In this document: piece by piece, positions 1 to 8,565 of the stretch
Numbering within the stretch: the first letter of the stretch is position 1
Layout: each line of letters opens with the position of its first letter
Assembly: GCA_003990705.1 (NCBI GenBank)
Contig: AP018318.1
Span: 4,529,501 to 4,593,500, forward strand
Reading direction: 5' to 3'
Length of the DNA stretch: 64,000 bases
Source of the DNA: Nostoc sp. HK-01
GTDB lineage: Bacteria > Cyanobacteriota > Cyanobacteriia > Cyanobacteriales > Nostocaceae
Notes under the pieces: generated by a model
Databases searched by the model: none
Seen by the model: the letters and a program-made list of their open reading frames with translations, nothing else
What the model was told of the DNA's origin: nothing
Translations under genes and position numbers: made by a program

Positions 1-1
1 T

Positions 2-469
2 GAAAGTACATTATTAATTTTGCAATATCGCCTGAAAGAAAAGCCAGACTTTCCCGGAATTGAAGTTATTCGAGACTATGGGAATTTACCTCCAGTAGAA
101 TCTTTTGCTGGACAGATGAATCAAGTTTTGATGAATATATTAGTAAATGCAATTGATGCTTTGGAAGAGTCATTTTTTAACAGTCAAAAGTCTACACCAG
201 AAAAACCGCAAATTACTATTCGCACCTCAGCTATTGATGGCCAATGGGTAGAAATTGCGATCGCTGATAATGGAACAGGAATGCCAGAACAAGTAAAAAA
301 CCGCATTTTTGACCCCTTCTTTACAACTAAGCCTGTGGGGAAAGGTACAGGTATGGGTATGGCGATTAGTTATCAAATTATTACCGAAAAGCATCACGGC
401 AAGTTAGATTGTTTCTCTACTCCCGGCCAAGGAACTGAGTTTAGAATTCAAATTCCTGTAAAACAGTAG
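2..469 (+). CDS. Sensor histidine kinase, C-terminal ATPase part (5' truncated by window edge)
   Basis: Only the catalytic end of the protein is present; the reading frame is open from base 2, so the true start lies outside the window. The visible part is a GHKL (HATPase_c) domain. The N box reads NQVLMNILVNAIDAL, the G1 box DNGTGMP, the F box FDPFFTTK and the G2 box GKGTGMGMAIS. This fold binds ATP and phosphorylates a conserved histidine that must lie upstream. The G2-F spacing and the 'DPFFTTKPVGKGTG' style are typical of large cyanobacterial PAS/GAF sensor kinases. No receiver domain follows, because the stop codon comes directly after the ATPase domain. The input signal cannot be inferred from this fragment. 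It converges with the DUF3352 gene on the other strand, 70 bp away. Confidence 0.9.
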   Translation, partial: ESTLLILQYRLKEKPDFPGIEVIRDYGNLPPVESFAGQMNQVLMNILVNAIDALEESFFNSQKSTPEKPQITIRTSAIDGQWVEIAIADNGTGMPEQVKNRIFDPFFTTKPVGKGTGMGMAISYQIITEKHHGKLDCFSTPGQGTEFRIQIPVKQ

Positions 470-539
470 TGCTAACAAAGTGCTGAGTGTAAACAATTAA
501 GGATTGAGTTAGAGAAAACTCTTTCCCAATCCCTACACC

Positions 540-2228
540 TTAATTTTTACTTGGTTTGAGCGCCAACAGCACTTCTAGTTGACTAGTAGATTTGTCGGGA
601 CTAGTGGCGGTTGCAGCCAAACCACGAATCGAATTTAGAAGGGCAGTAGTCTCAGGTGGAATTGGTCTACCTTGGGCAGCAAAACGATTAACTAAAGATA
701 CAGCTTTATCCATATCTAAGTAGAAATAACCGCCGTTAGGTTGTTGCAATGAACTGGTAACAGTTTTAAAGGTATCACTTTGATCGAGAGAAGGGCTTTT
801 ACTAGCTGCTAAAGCGTCAGCAACAGGGCCGCCAAGTGCTAAAAAGACGGTATCTTGATCTAACCAACCATGAGCTAATAATGCTCCTTGTTGGGGTATT
901 TGCCATTCTGTGACATCTTTACCGCCAATTTTGCGGGTGGCGATGTTAATTCTTTGGGCTTTGGCTAGGTCGTCAAGTTTAGTAAAGGTAGCTTCTGCGG
1001 TTTTGCGATCGCTTGTATCAAAGACAAAAGCACCACCAAAACCCACACTTGCTAACACGCCTTGATTAGAGGGAATCGCCCCAACGCCAAATTCCCCATC
1101 CATCCAACCAAAAATTTCTTTATCTAAGTCAATATTGGCTAATTTTAATTGACTGCGGACTTGTTGCAGGGTTTGTTGAACTTCTGGATAATCTTTTGAC
1201 TGTTCTACGAGTGTTTGCCAGCCCCGACTGATACCATTACCATTAATCAGCGCAAAGGTATCACTAGGAAATTGTGCCAATATCTTAGCTGGTGTGTTTT
1301 GATACTGAAATTTGCTTAGTTGCGGATCTAAATTAGCGATCGCTTTTACCCGCACTCCCTGATCATCTACACCAACACCAGCCACCATTGATTTTACCTG
1401 TTTCAACTGTGACAATGTTTGTGGCGGTAATGCTTTGCCCTGTCCATTGGCTGCTGCAAATTGCTGTATCATGCCAGCATAGTCTGGTACATAAATTTGC
1501 GCCAGAGTATTTTGCAGATTTACACTCTTGCTGAGAAGATTATTAACCCCTTCTTTATTAGCAAAGGAAGGTTGCCCTTTTAAGGTATCAATTGCTTTTT
1601 CTACAGATTGTTTTTCTGGAGCTAATAACAAATAACTATTATTGACGACTACATTATATGTTGGTCTTGAATTTTCTATTGTTTCGGTAATCTTTTCACC
1701 TTTATAATCATATTCTTTACTTTTCACTCCTTTTTGACTTTTTAATTTATTGGCAAAATTTAAAGCAGTAAGTTTATCTTTGATCCCTACCACCATTAAA
1801 ATATTTGTTTCTTGTTGTAATTTTATTGGGGGCTTGGCTGCATTCCCAGGAGTTGGAAACTGAGCCGGTTTAATTGTACTGGGGGGTAACACGGCAAACA
1901 TTACACCACCAACCCAAGGCTTGATATCTTTTTCGTAAGAAATATCACTGCCTTTAAACATATCTTTGTTCAAGTCTTCTAGACTTTTTGTCAGCAGCTT
2001 TTGCGCTTCTGGGGTACCGAACTGCTGCAATTTTGACCAAGCTTGTGCATCAGTAGAGATATATGTAGCCATCAATGCTGATGCTGGAACTAATTTAGCA
2101 CTGCCTAAAGCCCCAGAAATATCTCCAGCAGGCCCTTTAAAAAGATAGGTATAAACTGCCACGCCCCCTACTACTGCAACAAATGCACCAATAGCAGGAA
2201 TTAAAAACTTCGATTTACGTTCAGGCAT
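540..2228 (-). CDS. DUF3352 domain-containing protein, membrane-anchored
   Basis: A 562-residue protein recognised as a cyanobacterial DUF3352 protein, function unknown. A short basic N-terminus (MPERKSKF) is followed by one hydrophobic segment at about residues 9-31, which should act as an uncleaved signal anchor, leaving the large C-terminal part outside the cytoplasm. The remainder is soluble and Gln/Ala/Lys rich, with no catalytic motif that I recognise. The ATG start is supported by a GAGGA ribosome-binding site 7 bases upstream. The gene stands alone, convergent with the kinase gene and divergent from the aminopeptidase gene. The family is common in cyanobacterial genomes, and nothing in the neighbourhood suggests a pathway. 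Confidence 0.85.
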   Translation of the reverse strand: MPERKSKFLIPAIGAFVAVVGGVAVYTYLFKGPAGDISGALGSAKLVPASALMATYISTDAQAWSKLQQFGTPEAQKLLTKSLEDLNKDMFKGSDISYEKDIKPWVGGVMFAVLPPSTIKPAQFPTPGNAAKPPIKLQQETNILMVVGIKDKLTALNFANKLKSQKGVKSKEYDYKGEKITETIENSRPTYNVVVNNSYLLLAPEKQSVEKAIDTLKGQPSFANKEGVNNLLSKSVNLQNTLAQIYVPDYAGMIQQFAAANGQGKALPPQTLSQLKQVKSMVAGVGVDDQGVRVKAIANLDPQLSKFQYQNTPAKILAQFPSDTFALINGNGISRGWQTLVEQSKDYPEVQQTLQQVRSQLKLANIDLDKEIFGWMDGEFGVGAIPSNQGVLASVGFGGAFVFDTSDRKTAEATFTKLDDLAKAQRINIATRKIGGKDVTEWQIPQQGALLAHGWLDQDTVFLALGGPVADALAASKSPSLDQSDTFKTVTSSLQQPNGGYFYLDMDKAVSLVNRFAAQGRPIPPETTALLNSIRGLAATATSPDKSTSQLEVLLALKPSKN

Positions 2229-2670
2229 TGTTACTGTCCTCTTTTCCTCAGATTTTTACTGAGGTTAGTAAAAACGTCATTGTTGAGTTCGCGGAATTAT
2301 GAATAAATTTCACTAAGTATTCGGTTTATACTGATAAAATTAGTGAATTTACACATAGATCTGGGAAAAAACTCCAAAAAAATACTTCAAAGAAATGAGA
2401 GGCAAATCCGTAAATGCTAGGTTATTCATCTTGAGAGATAGCTTGTGGGAAAGAGGCAGGCTATCCTAAGCTAATAAGAAAATTTGCCGAGTATTTGTAC
2501 TCAAGGAAAAATCATCAAGCATATCCCCGCAGAAGATTCATGAGAATCTCTCAAACAATTGCAACAATCGCATATTTTCTATCCGCTGTTTAGATGAGCA
2601 AACATCACCGATAGCATTATTCTCGTAAACTTACTTAGATTTTTTAGGATTACAAGGTCAGTCAGCATCA
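2229..2670. other. Intergenic region, divergent promoters
   Basis: These 442 bases separate two divergent genes (DUF3352 and the M1 aminopeptidase) and so must hold both promoters. The stretch is AT-rich and stop-rich in all frames. I found no convincing RNA gene, operator or terminator in it. Confidence 0.5.
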
Positions 2671-5250
2671 ATGACACATTCCTATTTTGATACAGATAAT
2701 AACGGACACAAATCTTTTGAGTTACCAGGAGCCAGACCACACTATAATCCAGATCGCCCTGGACAGGTAGAGCATATTTTTCTCGACTTGCACTTAGATA
2801 TACCCAAGCAAAGTTATCACGGTAGTTGTAGTATTCGCCTATTACCGATTCGCTCTGGGATTGACCGTTTGATACTGGATGCAGTGAATTTAAATATCCA
2901 ATCTGTGCAAGTAGATGAGGTAGCGCAAAAGTTTGACTATGACGGCGAACAGCTTTCGATCAAACTTGACCAACCCACAGAACTGGGTAAAAGAATTTTG
3001 ATTGCGATCGCCTATTCAGCCGAAAAACCCCAACGTGGTATCTACTTTATCCAACCAGACAAGCACTATCCCCACAAACCCACCCAAGTCTGGACTCAAG
3101 GAGAAGACGAAGACTCACGTTTTTGGTTTCCCTGCTTTGACTATCCCGGACAACTCTCAACATCAGAAATTCGGGTGCGGGTTCCTAAAGCATTAGTCGC
3201 CATTTCCAACGGTGAATTAATTGATACCGCTGAGGAAGGTGCAGAAAAAATTTATCATTGGTCACAGCAGCAAGTTCATCCTACATATTTAATGACTCTG
3301 GCTGTGGGTGACTTTGCCGAAATTCGAGATGAATGGAAAGGTAAACCTGTCACCTACTACGTCGAAAAAGGCAGGGAAGCCGATGCTAAACGCAGCATGG
3401 GTAAAACTCCCCGTATGATTGAATTTTTGAGTGAAAAGTATGGTTATGCTTACGCTTTTCCCAAATATGCTCAAGTTTGCGTTGATGACTTCATTTTTGG
3501 CGGGATGGAAAATACTTCCACCACCTTATTAACAGACCGTTGTCTTTTAGATGAACGCGCCGCTTTAGATAACCGCAACACCGAAAGTTTAGTTGTTCAC
3601 GAACTAGCGCATCAGTGGTTTGGCGATTTGCTGGTGATTAAGCATTGGTCTCATGCTTGGATTAAAGAAGGTATGGCTTCTTACTCCGAAGTTATGTGGA
3701 CGGAACAGGAATATAGTGCCGCAGAAGCAGCATATTATCGTTTATTAGAGGCGCGGAGTTATTTAAGCGAAGATAGCAGCCGCTACCGCCGTCCTATGGT
3801 AACTCATGTTTACCGCGAAGCCATTGAACTGTATGATCGCCACATCTACGAAAAAGGGTCTTGTGTTTATCACATGATTCGGGCGGAATTGGGAGAGGAA
3901 TTATTTTGGCACGCTATTCAAACATTTGTCCAAGATAATGCCCATAAAACTGTGGAAACAGTAGATTTACTCCGCGCCATTGACAAAGCAACAGGGCGAA
4001 ATTTAGCTTTTTTATTCGACCAATATGTTTATCGTGGCGGCCATCCTGATTTTAAAGTGGCTTACTCTTGGGATGGGGATGCAAATTTAGCCAAGGTCAC
4101 AATTACCCAAACCCAAGCTGATAACAATAGCAGTAAAAATTTATTTGACCTAAAAATCCCCATCGGTTTCGGCTACAGCAATCAGGACTCCCCCCTCACC
4201 ACGTTCACAGTCCGAGTTCACGAACACGAACAAAGCTTCTACTTTCCACTGTCAGCCAAACCAGATTTCATTAGCTTTGATATCGGGAATCATTTCTTGA
4301 AAACTGTAACTTTGGAATATCCCCTTCCAGAGTTAAAAGCACAGTTAGAATTTGATCCTGACCCCCTTTCCCGCATTTATGCAGCTGCGGCTTTAGCGAA
4401 CAAAGGCGGTTTGGAAGCGACTAAAGCCTTATCAACCTCATTGAAAAACGATCCTTTTTGGGGTGTGCGGGTAGAAGTGGCGAAACAACTAGCAGAAGTC
4501 AAATTAGATCAAGCTTTTGATGGGTTAGTGACAGGATTAAAAGATAAAAATCCTTATGTGCGCCGTGCTGTAGTTACTGCATTGGCGACCATTAAAACCC
4601 ATGACAGTTATAAAGCTGTGAAAGAAATAGTTCAGGAAGGCGATCGCAGTTATTATGTAGAAGCCGCCGCCGCCCGTGCAATCGGAGCAATAGCAGCTGG
4701 TAATCTAGATGACAAGCCCAAGCAAGAAAAAGTCATCAAGCTACTGAAGTCTGTTTTAGAAGAAAAAGCAGGGTGGAATGAAGTAGTGCGTAGTGGCGCA
4801 GTTGGCGGTTTAGCAGAACTCAAAACCTCCGAAGCCGCTGTAAATTTGTTGCTGGAATATACCAAACAAGGAGTTCCCCAAGCATTACGTTTAGCAGCAA
4901 TTCGAGCTTTAGGTAAAATTTCTGTCGGTCAAACACCAGTGAATCTAGAACGGATTTTAGACAGATTAGCCGAAATCGCCAAAGAAACTTTCTTTTTAAC
5001 TCAAATGGCGGTAGTTGCAGCCTTGGGACAGATGGAAACACCAAAAGCGATTGGGGTTTTGCGATCGCTTGCTGAACAAACCCCAGATGGACGGGTACGC
5101 CGCTATGCTGACGAAGAAATTGCCAATGTCCAAAAGCATATCGGATCAGAAACCGCATTACGTCAATTGCGCGAAGAACTCGACCAACTCAAACAACAAA
5201 ACCAAGAACTCAAAAGTCGTTTAGAAAATTTGGAGGCCAAGTCTAAGTAG
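2671..5250 (+). CDS. M1 family metallo-aminopeptidase with C-terminal HEAT repeats
   Basis: An 859-residue zinc aminopeptidase of the M1 (PepN/leukotriene A4 hydrolase) family, which removes N-terminal residues from peptides in the cytoplasm. The exopeptidase signature GGMEN is at residues 277-281. The zinc site HELAHQW begins at His310 (ligands His310 and His314, catalytic Glu311), and the third ligand is Glu333 in WIKEGMASYSE. There is no signal peptide. After the catalytic and beta-sandwich domains, residues about 560-820 form repeated alpha-helical HEAT/armadillo-like units (for example VRVEVAKQLAEV and VRRAVVTALATI). The last 30 residues are a predicted coiled coil (LRQLREELDQLKQQNQELKSR). 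The HEAT extension, in place of the usual ERAP1-like domain, is common in cyanobacterial members. A hairpin terminator follows the gene. Confidence 0.93.
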   Translation: MTHSYFDTDNNGHKSFELPGARPHYNPDRPGQVEHIFLDLHLDIPKQSYHGSCSIRLLPIRSGIDRLILDAVNLNIQSVQVDEVAQKFDYDGEQLSIKLDQPTELGKRILIAIAYSAEKPQRGIYFIQPDKHYPHKPTQVWTQGEDEDSRFWFPCFDYPGQLSTSEIRVRVPKALVAISNGELIDTAEEGAEKIYHWSQQQVHPTYLMTLAVGDFAEIRDEWKGKPVTYYVEKGREADAKRSMGKTPRMIEFLSEKYGYAYAFPKYAQVCVDDFIFGGMENTSTTLLTDRCLLDERAALDNRNTESLVVHELAHQWFGDLLVIKHWSHAWIKEGMASYSEVMWTEQEYSAAEAAYYRLLEARSYLSEDSSRYRRPMVTHVYREAIELYDRHIYEKGSCVYHMIRAELGEELFWHAIQTFVQDNAHKTVETVDLLRAIDKATGRNLAFLFDQYVYRGGHPDFKVAYSWDGDANLAKVTITQTQADNNSSKNLFDLKIPIGFGYSNQDSPLTTFTVRVHEHEQSFYFPLSAKPDFISFDIGNHFLKTVTLEYPLPELKAQLEFDPDPLSRIYAAAALANKGGLEATKALSTSLKNDPFWGVRVEVAKQLAEVKLDQAFDGLVTGLKDKNPYVRRAVVTALATIKTHDSYKAVKEIVQEGDRSYYVEAAAARAIGAIAAGNLDDKPKQEKVIKLLKSVLEEKAGWNEVVRSGAVGGLAELKTSEAAVNLLLEYTKQGVPQALRLAAIRALGKISVGQTPVNLERILDRLAEIAKETFFLTQMAVVAALGQMETPKAIGVLRSLAEQTPDGRVRRYADEEIANVQKHIGSETALRQLREELDQLKQQNQELKSRLENLEAKSK

Positions 5251-5290
5251 AGGCTAGAGGCTGGGGGTTAGAGGTTAGTTATACCTGTAG

Positions 5291-5320
5291 GGTGCGTGAC
5301 ATTTCATTCACGCACCTTTT
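5291..5320 (+). terminator. Rho-independent terminator after the aminopeptidase gene
   Basis: A 9-bp perfect stem (GGTGCGTGA paired with TCACGCACC) has an 8-base loop and is followed by TTTT. It lies 40 bases after the stop codon. Confidence 0.7.
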
Positions 5321-5488
5321 GAATATTGAGAGCTTGGTTTCTCGCCAGCTAGAATGATTAGTAAAAAGCCTTTTCTTAACAATTCTTTAATTATTGACAG
5401 TTTGTTTTCGCCCCATTTGCGGGGATTTTTTGTACTTTTATAAAGTATAATTAAGAAAAAGATAAAAAAGTTAGGTAAGCACGGTAGG

Positions 5489-5550
5489 CTTTTATCGCCG
5501 AGTGTGTACCCGATAAAAGGTAAAGTTTAATAGTTTTTTATAAAAAACTA
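5489..5550 (+). promoter_or_regulatory. Two inverted repeats in the leader of the UbiB-kinase gene
   Basis: CTTTTATCG (5489-5497) pairs with CGATAAAAG (5511-5519) around a 13-base loop. It is followed at 5531-5550 by a 20-bp perfect palindrome, TAGTTTTTTATAAAAAACTA. Both lie 38-100 bases before the ATG at 5588, in a likely untranslated leader. They could be an operator, an attenuator-like structure or an AT-rich terminator; the sequence alone does not decide. The remainder of the 5251-5587 gap holds nothing else that I recognise apart from the upstream terminator. Confidence 0.4.
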
Positions 5551-5587
5551 AGGTTATCCTCAACAAGCAATTAGCTTGTAATTTGGG

Positions 5588-7363
5588 ATGCCAAAAAACA
5601 ACAGTGTAGATTTCCCAGTTGAAGAGGCAAACAAAAGCGTGGGTCAGTATCAACCTGCTCAGCTAAAGCGCTACAATCCAGAAGCGATCGCTCGTCACTA
5701 TCGTTACCGCCCCTGGTTAGCATGGGGACGCTTGCTGAGAATAATCTGGTCTTTTGCTGGATTCATTTTGAGTCTAAAGTGGGATGAATGGCAAAATCAA
5801 GTAGAGCAGAATCGGGGAAAACGAGCTACCCAGTTGCGACAACTACTCACTAGCCTAGGCCCCACCTTTATTAAAGTTGGTCAAGCCCTCTCTACCCGGC
5901 CTGACCTAATCCGCAAAGATTTCTTAGAAGAGTTGGTCAAACTACAAGACCAACTACCACCCTTCGATAATGCGATCGCTTACGCAATTATCGAAAAAGA
6001 ACTCGACTGTGCGATATCGGCTGTTTACAGCGAATTATCTCGATCACCGGTCGCTGCGGCTAGTTTAGGTCAAGTTTACCGTGGTCGTTTGCTCAGTGGT
6101 GAAGAAGTAGCGGTGAAGGTACAGCGCCCTAACCTACGACCAATTCTCACCTTAGACCTTTATTTAATGCGGTGGGCTGCGGCTTGGCTGGCACCTTGGC
6201 TACCCTTGAATCTTGGCCACGACTTGACCTTAATTGTGGACGAGTTCGGCACCAAGTTATTTGAAGAAATTGACTACATCAACGAAGGTCGCAACGCCGA
6301 AAAATTTGCCAATAATTTCCGTAACGACCCCCAGGTGAAAGTCCCGGCGATTTACTGGCGTTATACTAGCAATCATGTTTTAACCCTGGAATGGATTAAC
6401 GGCTTCAAACTTACAGATACGAAAAGTATTCGCGCCGTTGGGTTAGATCCAGAAGCGATTATTCAAATTGGTGTCACCTCTGGTTTACGACAACTGCTAG
6501 AATTCGGTTTTTTCCACGCTGACCCCCACCCTGGTAATTTATTTGCTATGCCCGATGGTCGAATGGCTTACATCGACTTTGGCATGATGGATCAGTTAGA
6601 AGAAACCACCAAAGAGACTTTAGTAGATGCCTTAGTCCATCTGGTTAACAAAGACTATCTCGACTTAGCCGCCGATTTTGTCAATTTGGGTTTTCTCACT
6701 TCCGACACGAATATTTGCCCCATTGTGCCGGCATTAGAAGCAGTATTAGGGGATGCTATTGGTAAGAATGTCGGGGATTTTAACTTCAAAACAATTACCG
6801 ATGAATTTTCGGAATTGATGTACGAATATCCCTTCCGAGTTCCTGCAAAGTTTGCCTTAATTATTCGTTCGTTGGTCACACAAGAAGGAATTGCCCTCAG
6901 CCTCAACCGGAATTTTAAAATTGTAGAGGTTGGTTATCCTTATGTTGCCCGACGCTTACTTACTGGTGAGTCTCCTGAATTACGGCGACGGTTGCTGAAT
7001 GTCTTGTTTAAAGATGGGAAATTTCAGTGGCAGAGGTTGGAAAATTTGATTGCGATCGCCCGTACTGATGGTAACTTTGACGTATTACCTACAGCCCAGA
7101 TGGGACTGCAATTCTTGTTATCAGAAGAAGGTAAATTTCTGCGGCGACAATTAGTATTAGCCCTGACAGAAGATGATCGCCTGCATACTGAAGAAGTGCA
7201 ACGTCTATGGGATTTAGTCAAAGATGATATCAAGCCTAATCGTTTATTAGATGTAGCGATCGGCTTGTTAACAGAGTTTTCTAGAGAAGGTGTAGCTGCC
7301 ATTTTACCAAAAGCTACAGCCTTTGCTAATCTGGGCAATTCTGCATCAGGTGTAATGCGTTGA
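5588..7363 (+). CDS. ABC1/UbiB (AarF) family atypical protein kinase
   Basis: A 591-residue protein of the ABC1K/UbiB family, atypical kinases or ATPases linked to prenylquinone metabolism and thylakoid lipid homeostasis in cyanobacteria and plastids. Family motifs appear in order: the KxGQ region FIKVGQALSTRPDL at about residues 95-108, the A-rich loop PVAAASLGQVYRG with invariant VAVKVQRP, the catalytic-loop region FFHADPHPGN, and the metal-binding IDFGMMD. A hydrophobic stretch near residues 45-60 (LLRIIWSFAGFIL) may associate with membrane. The C-terminal ~130 residues are the usual cyanobacterial extension. The gene stands alone between a structured leader and a strong terminator, so it is probably monocistronic. 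The exact quinone or lipid target is not known from sequence. Confidence 0.93.
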   Translation: MPKNNSVDFPVEEANKSVGQYQPAQLKRYNPEAIARHYRYRPWLAWGRLLRIIWSFAGFILSLKWDEWQNQVEQNRGKRATQLRQLLTSLGPTFIKVGQALSTRPDLIRKDFLEELVKLQDQLPPFDNAIAYAIIEKELDCAISAVYSELSRSPVAAASLGQVYRGRLLSGEEVAVKVQRPNLRPILTLDLYLMRWAAAWLAPWLPLNLGHDLTLIVDEFGTKLFEEIDYINEGRNAEKFANNFRNDPQVKVPAIYWRYTSNHVLTLEWINGFKLTDTKSIRAVGLDPEAIIQIGVTSGLRQLLEFGFFHADPHPGNLFAMPDGRMAYIDFGMMDQLEETTKETLVDALVHLVNKDYLDLAADFVNLGFLTSDTNICPIVPALEAVLGDAIGKNVGDFNFKTITDEFSELMYEYPFRVPAKFALIIRSLVTQEGIALSLNRNFKIVEVGYPYVARRLLTGESPELRRRLLNVLFKDGKFQWQRLENLIAIARTDGNFDVLPTAQMGLQFLLSEEGKFLRRQLVLALTEDDRLHTEEVQRLWDLVKDDIKPNRLLDVAIGLLTEFSREGVAAILPKATAFANLGNSASGVMR

Positions 7364-7387
7364 AAGTTAAAATTGCAGTCTTAAATC

Positions 7388-7414
7388 AGGAGGTACTTTT
7401 ACCTCCTATTTTTT
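7388..7414 (+). terminator. Rho-independent terminator after the UbiB-kinase gene
   Basis: The stem AGGAGGTA / TACCTCCT (7388-7395 and 7400-7407) has a CTTT loop and is followed by a T-run at 7409-7414. Confidence 0.85.
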
Positions 7415-7469
7415 GACTAGCACATTATTACAAAAAATTTTCTCACTTTTAATATACTTTGGAGTTTAC

Positions 7470-7844
7470 ATGTATTATTTTCCCGAACAACCACCTTATT
7501 TGCTCCTAGCTGTTGGGTTATTTATAGCTGTAACTTCTGGCTTTGGTTTAACAGGAACACTCAAAGTAATTGTACAGAAATGGCGCAAAGATAGCACAGA
7601 AAAATCCGACTCTAATTTTTATTCTAGACAGTTATTAGTGCCATTTTTAGGCATAACTTTTGGCATTGTTCTCTTTCTTTATTCCGGTTTAGCAATCTTT
7701 GGCTTTCCTACCTTACTCGCCTTGGGAGTTGGTTTACCACTTGGGTTATTAACTTGCTTGCTGTTATGGTTGCAGTTGAGTAGTATGTTGAGTTTTGCCA
7801 AAAATAAAGGAATGCAAGCCCTTGATTTAGATTCTTTGTCTTAG
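7470..7844 (+). CDS. Small multi-pass membrane protein, unknown
   Basis: A 124-residue hydrophobic protein that I do not recognise. It has about three membrane segments: residues 9-31 (LLLAVGLFIAVTSGFGLTG), 55-75 and 78-103, the last two close together and Gly/Leu rich, separated by a basic cytosolic loop (QKWRKDS). The reading frame is open further upstream to a TTG at 7413, but that codon falls inside the T-run of the preceding terminator. The ATG at 7470 has GGAG 5 bases upstream and is the better start. A terminator-like structure follows the gene, so it appears to be a single-gene unit. No function is proposed. Confidence 0.6.
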   Translation: MYYFPEQPPYLLLAVGLFIAVTSGFGLTGTLKVIVQKWRKDSTEKSDSNFYSRQLLVPFLGITFGIVLFLYSGLAIFGFPTLLALGVGLPLGLLTCLLLWLQLSSMLSFAKNKGMQALDLDSLS

Positions 7845-7881
7845 ACAAAAGAAAGCTACATACTAGTAAAATCATTCAATT

Positions 7882-7928
7882 AACTGCTCACTGTAACTAC
7901 AATTATTTAGTTAACAGGGCAGTTTTTT
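7882..7928 (+). terminator. Rho-independent terminator
   Basis: AACTGCTC...CTGTAAC pairs with GTTAACAG...GGGCAGTT with one small bulge, and is followed directly by seven T residues. It ends transcription of the small membrane-protein gene. Confidence 0.7.
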
Positions 7929-7960
7929 TACATAAACTTCAGAAATATAACCCAGAAAGG

Positions 7961-8353
7961 TTGAGATATCTTCAGAAAATAGCAGACAAGCTAGATTTAT
8001 CTTTAGAGAATGTTAGCTATGTTGGAGAATCTTTATTTGCCGTTACCGCAGATAGCAAAAAATCTGAAGAATTTATCAAATATTGGGATTTCATAGCGCG
8101 TTATTTAGAAATACATGGAATTCATTCTGGGGAAGGTAACGCTATTGGTATGGCAGCAGCTAAAGCCGGATTAAAAGTATATAATCCCTCCTGGCTAGGT
8201 AAGATTAATTCAGTCCGACAACATCTAGATGCTTCTGATCGTAAATCTCAACGGACACAATGGGATATTCTGCAAAGAAAATTGGCTTACCATTACCGTT
8301 TAAACAAAGCCAGAATTATTTCTTTGAAAGACTTTGATTTTTTCTATAGTTAG
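7961..8353 (+). CDS. Hypothetical protein, probable TTG start
   Basis: A 130-residue soluble protein with no recognised domain. It is Lys/Ser/Tyr rich, lacks Cys and lacks a signal peptide. The frame contains no ATG near its beginning. The best start is the TTG at 7961, immediately preceded by AGAAAGG (close spacing), and it lies downstream of a terminator, so the gene would need its own promoter in the ~30 bases between them or read-through. The body is clearly protein-like (balanced composition, mixed alpha/beta pattern such as SLENVSYVGESLFAVTADS). It could be a slightly 5'-truncated gene. Neighbours give no hint of function. Confidence 0.5.
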   Translation: MRYLQKIADKLDLSLENVSYVGESLFAVTADSKKSEEFIKYWDFIARYLEIHGIHSGEGNAIGMAAAKAGLKVYNPSWLGKINSVRQHLDASDRKSQRTQWDILQRKLAYHYRLNKARIISLKDFDFFYS

Positions 8354-8463
8354 GTATTGTGGAAAATTGAAAGTCGGGATAAAGAGTTTCCTTATCTACT
8401 GTAAAAAGTTCTCTGCATATTAATTACGAACTAAGTAGGTGGGGGCGAAAATTTATAACTACA

Positions 8464-8504
8464 TCATTGCGAACGAAGAAAATCAGAGTGAAGCAATCGC
8501 AAGG
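8464..8504. repeat. Short dispersed Nostocales-type repeat
   Basis: The segment CATTGCGAACGAAG...GTGAAGCAATCGCAAGG resembles the intergenic 'gcgaacggagtgaagcaatcgcaa' element that I know from Nostoc-type genomes. It has internal inverted character (TTGCG and CGCAA). Only one copy is seen in this window, so the assignment rests on recognition. Confidence 0.4.
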
Positions 8505-8565
8505 CTTTTGAGACATTTATATTATGTTACATAATTAGGTTTATTCATACTTACCTACTTACAAA

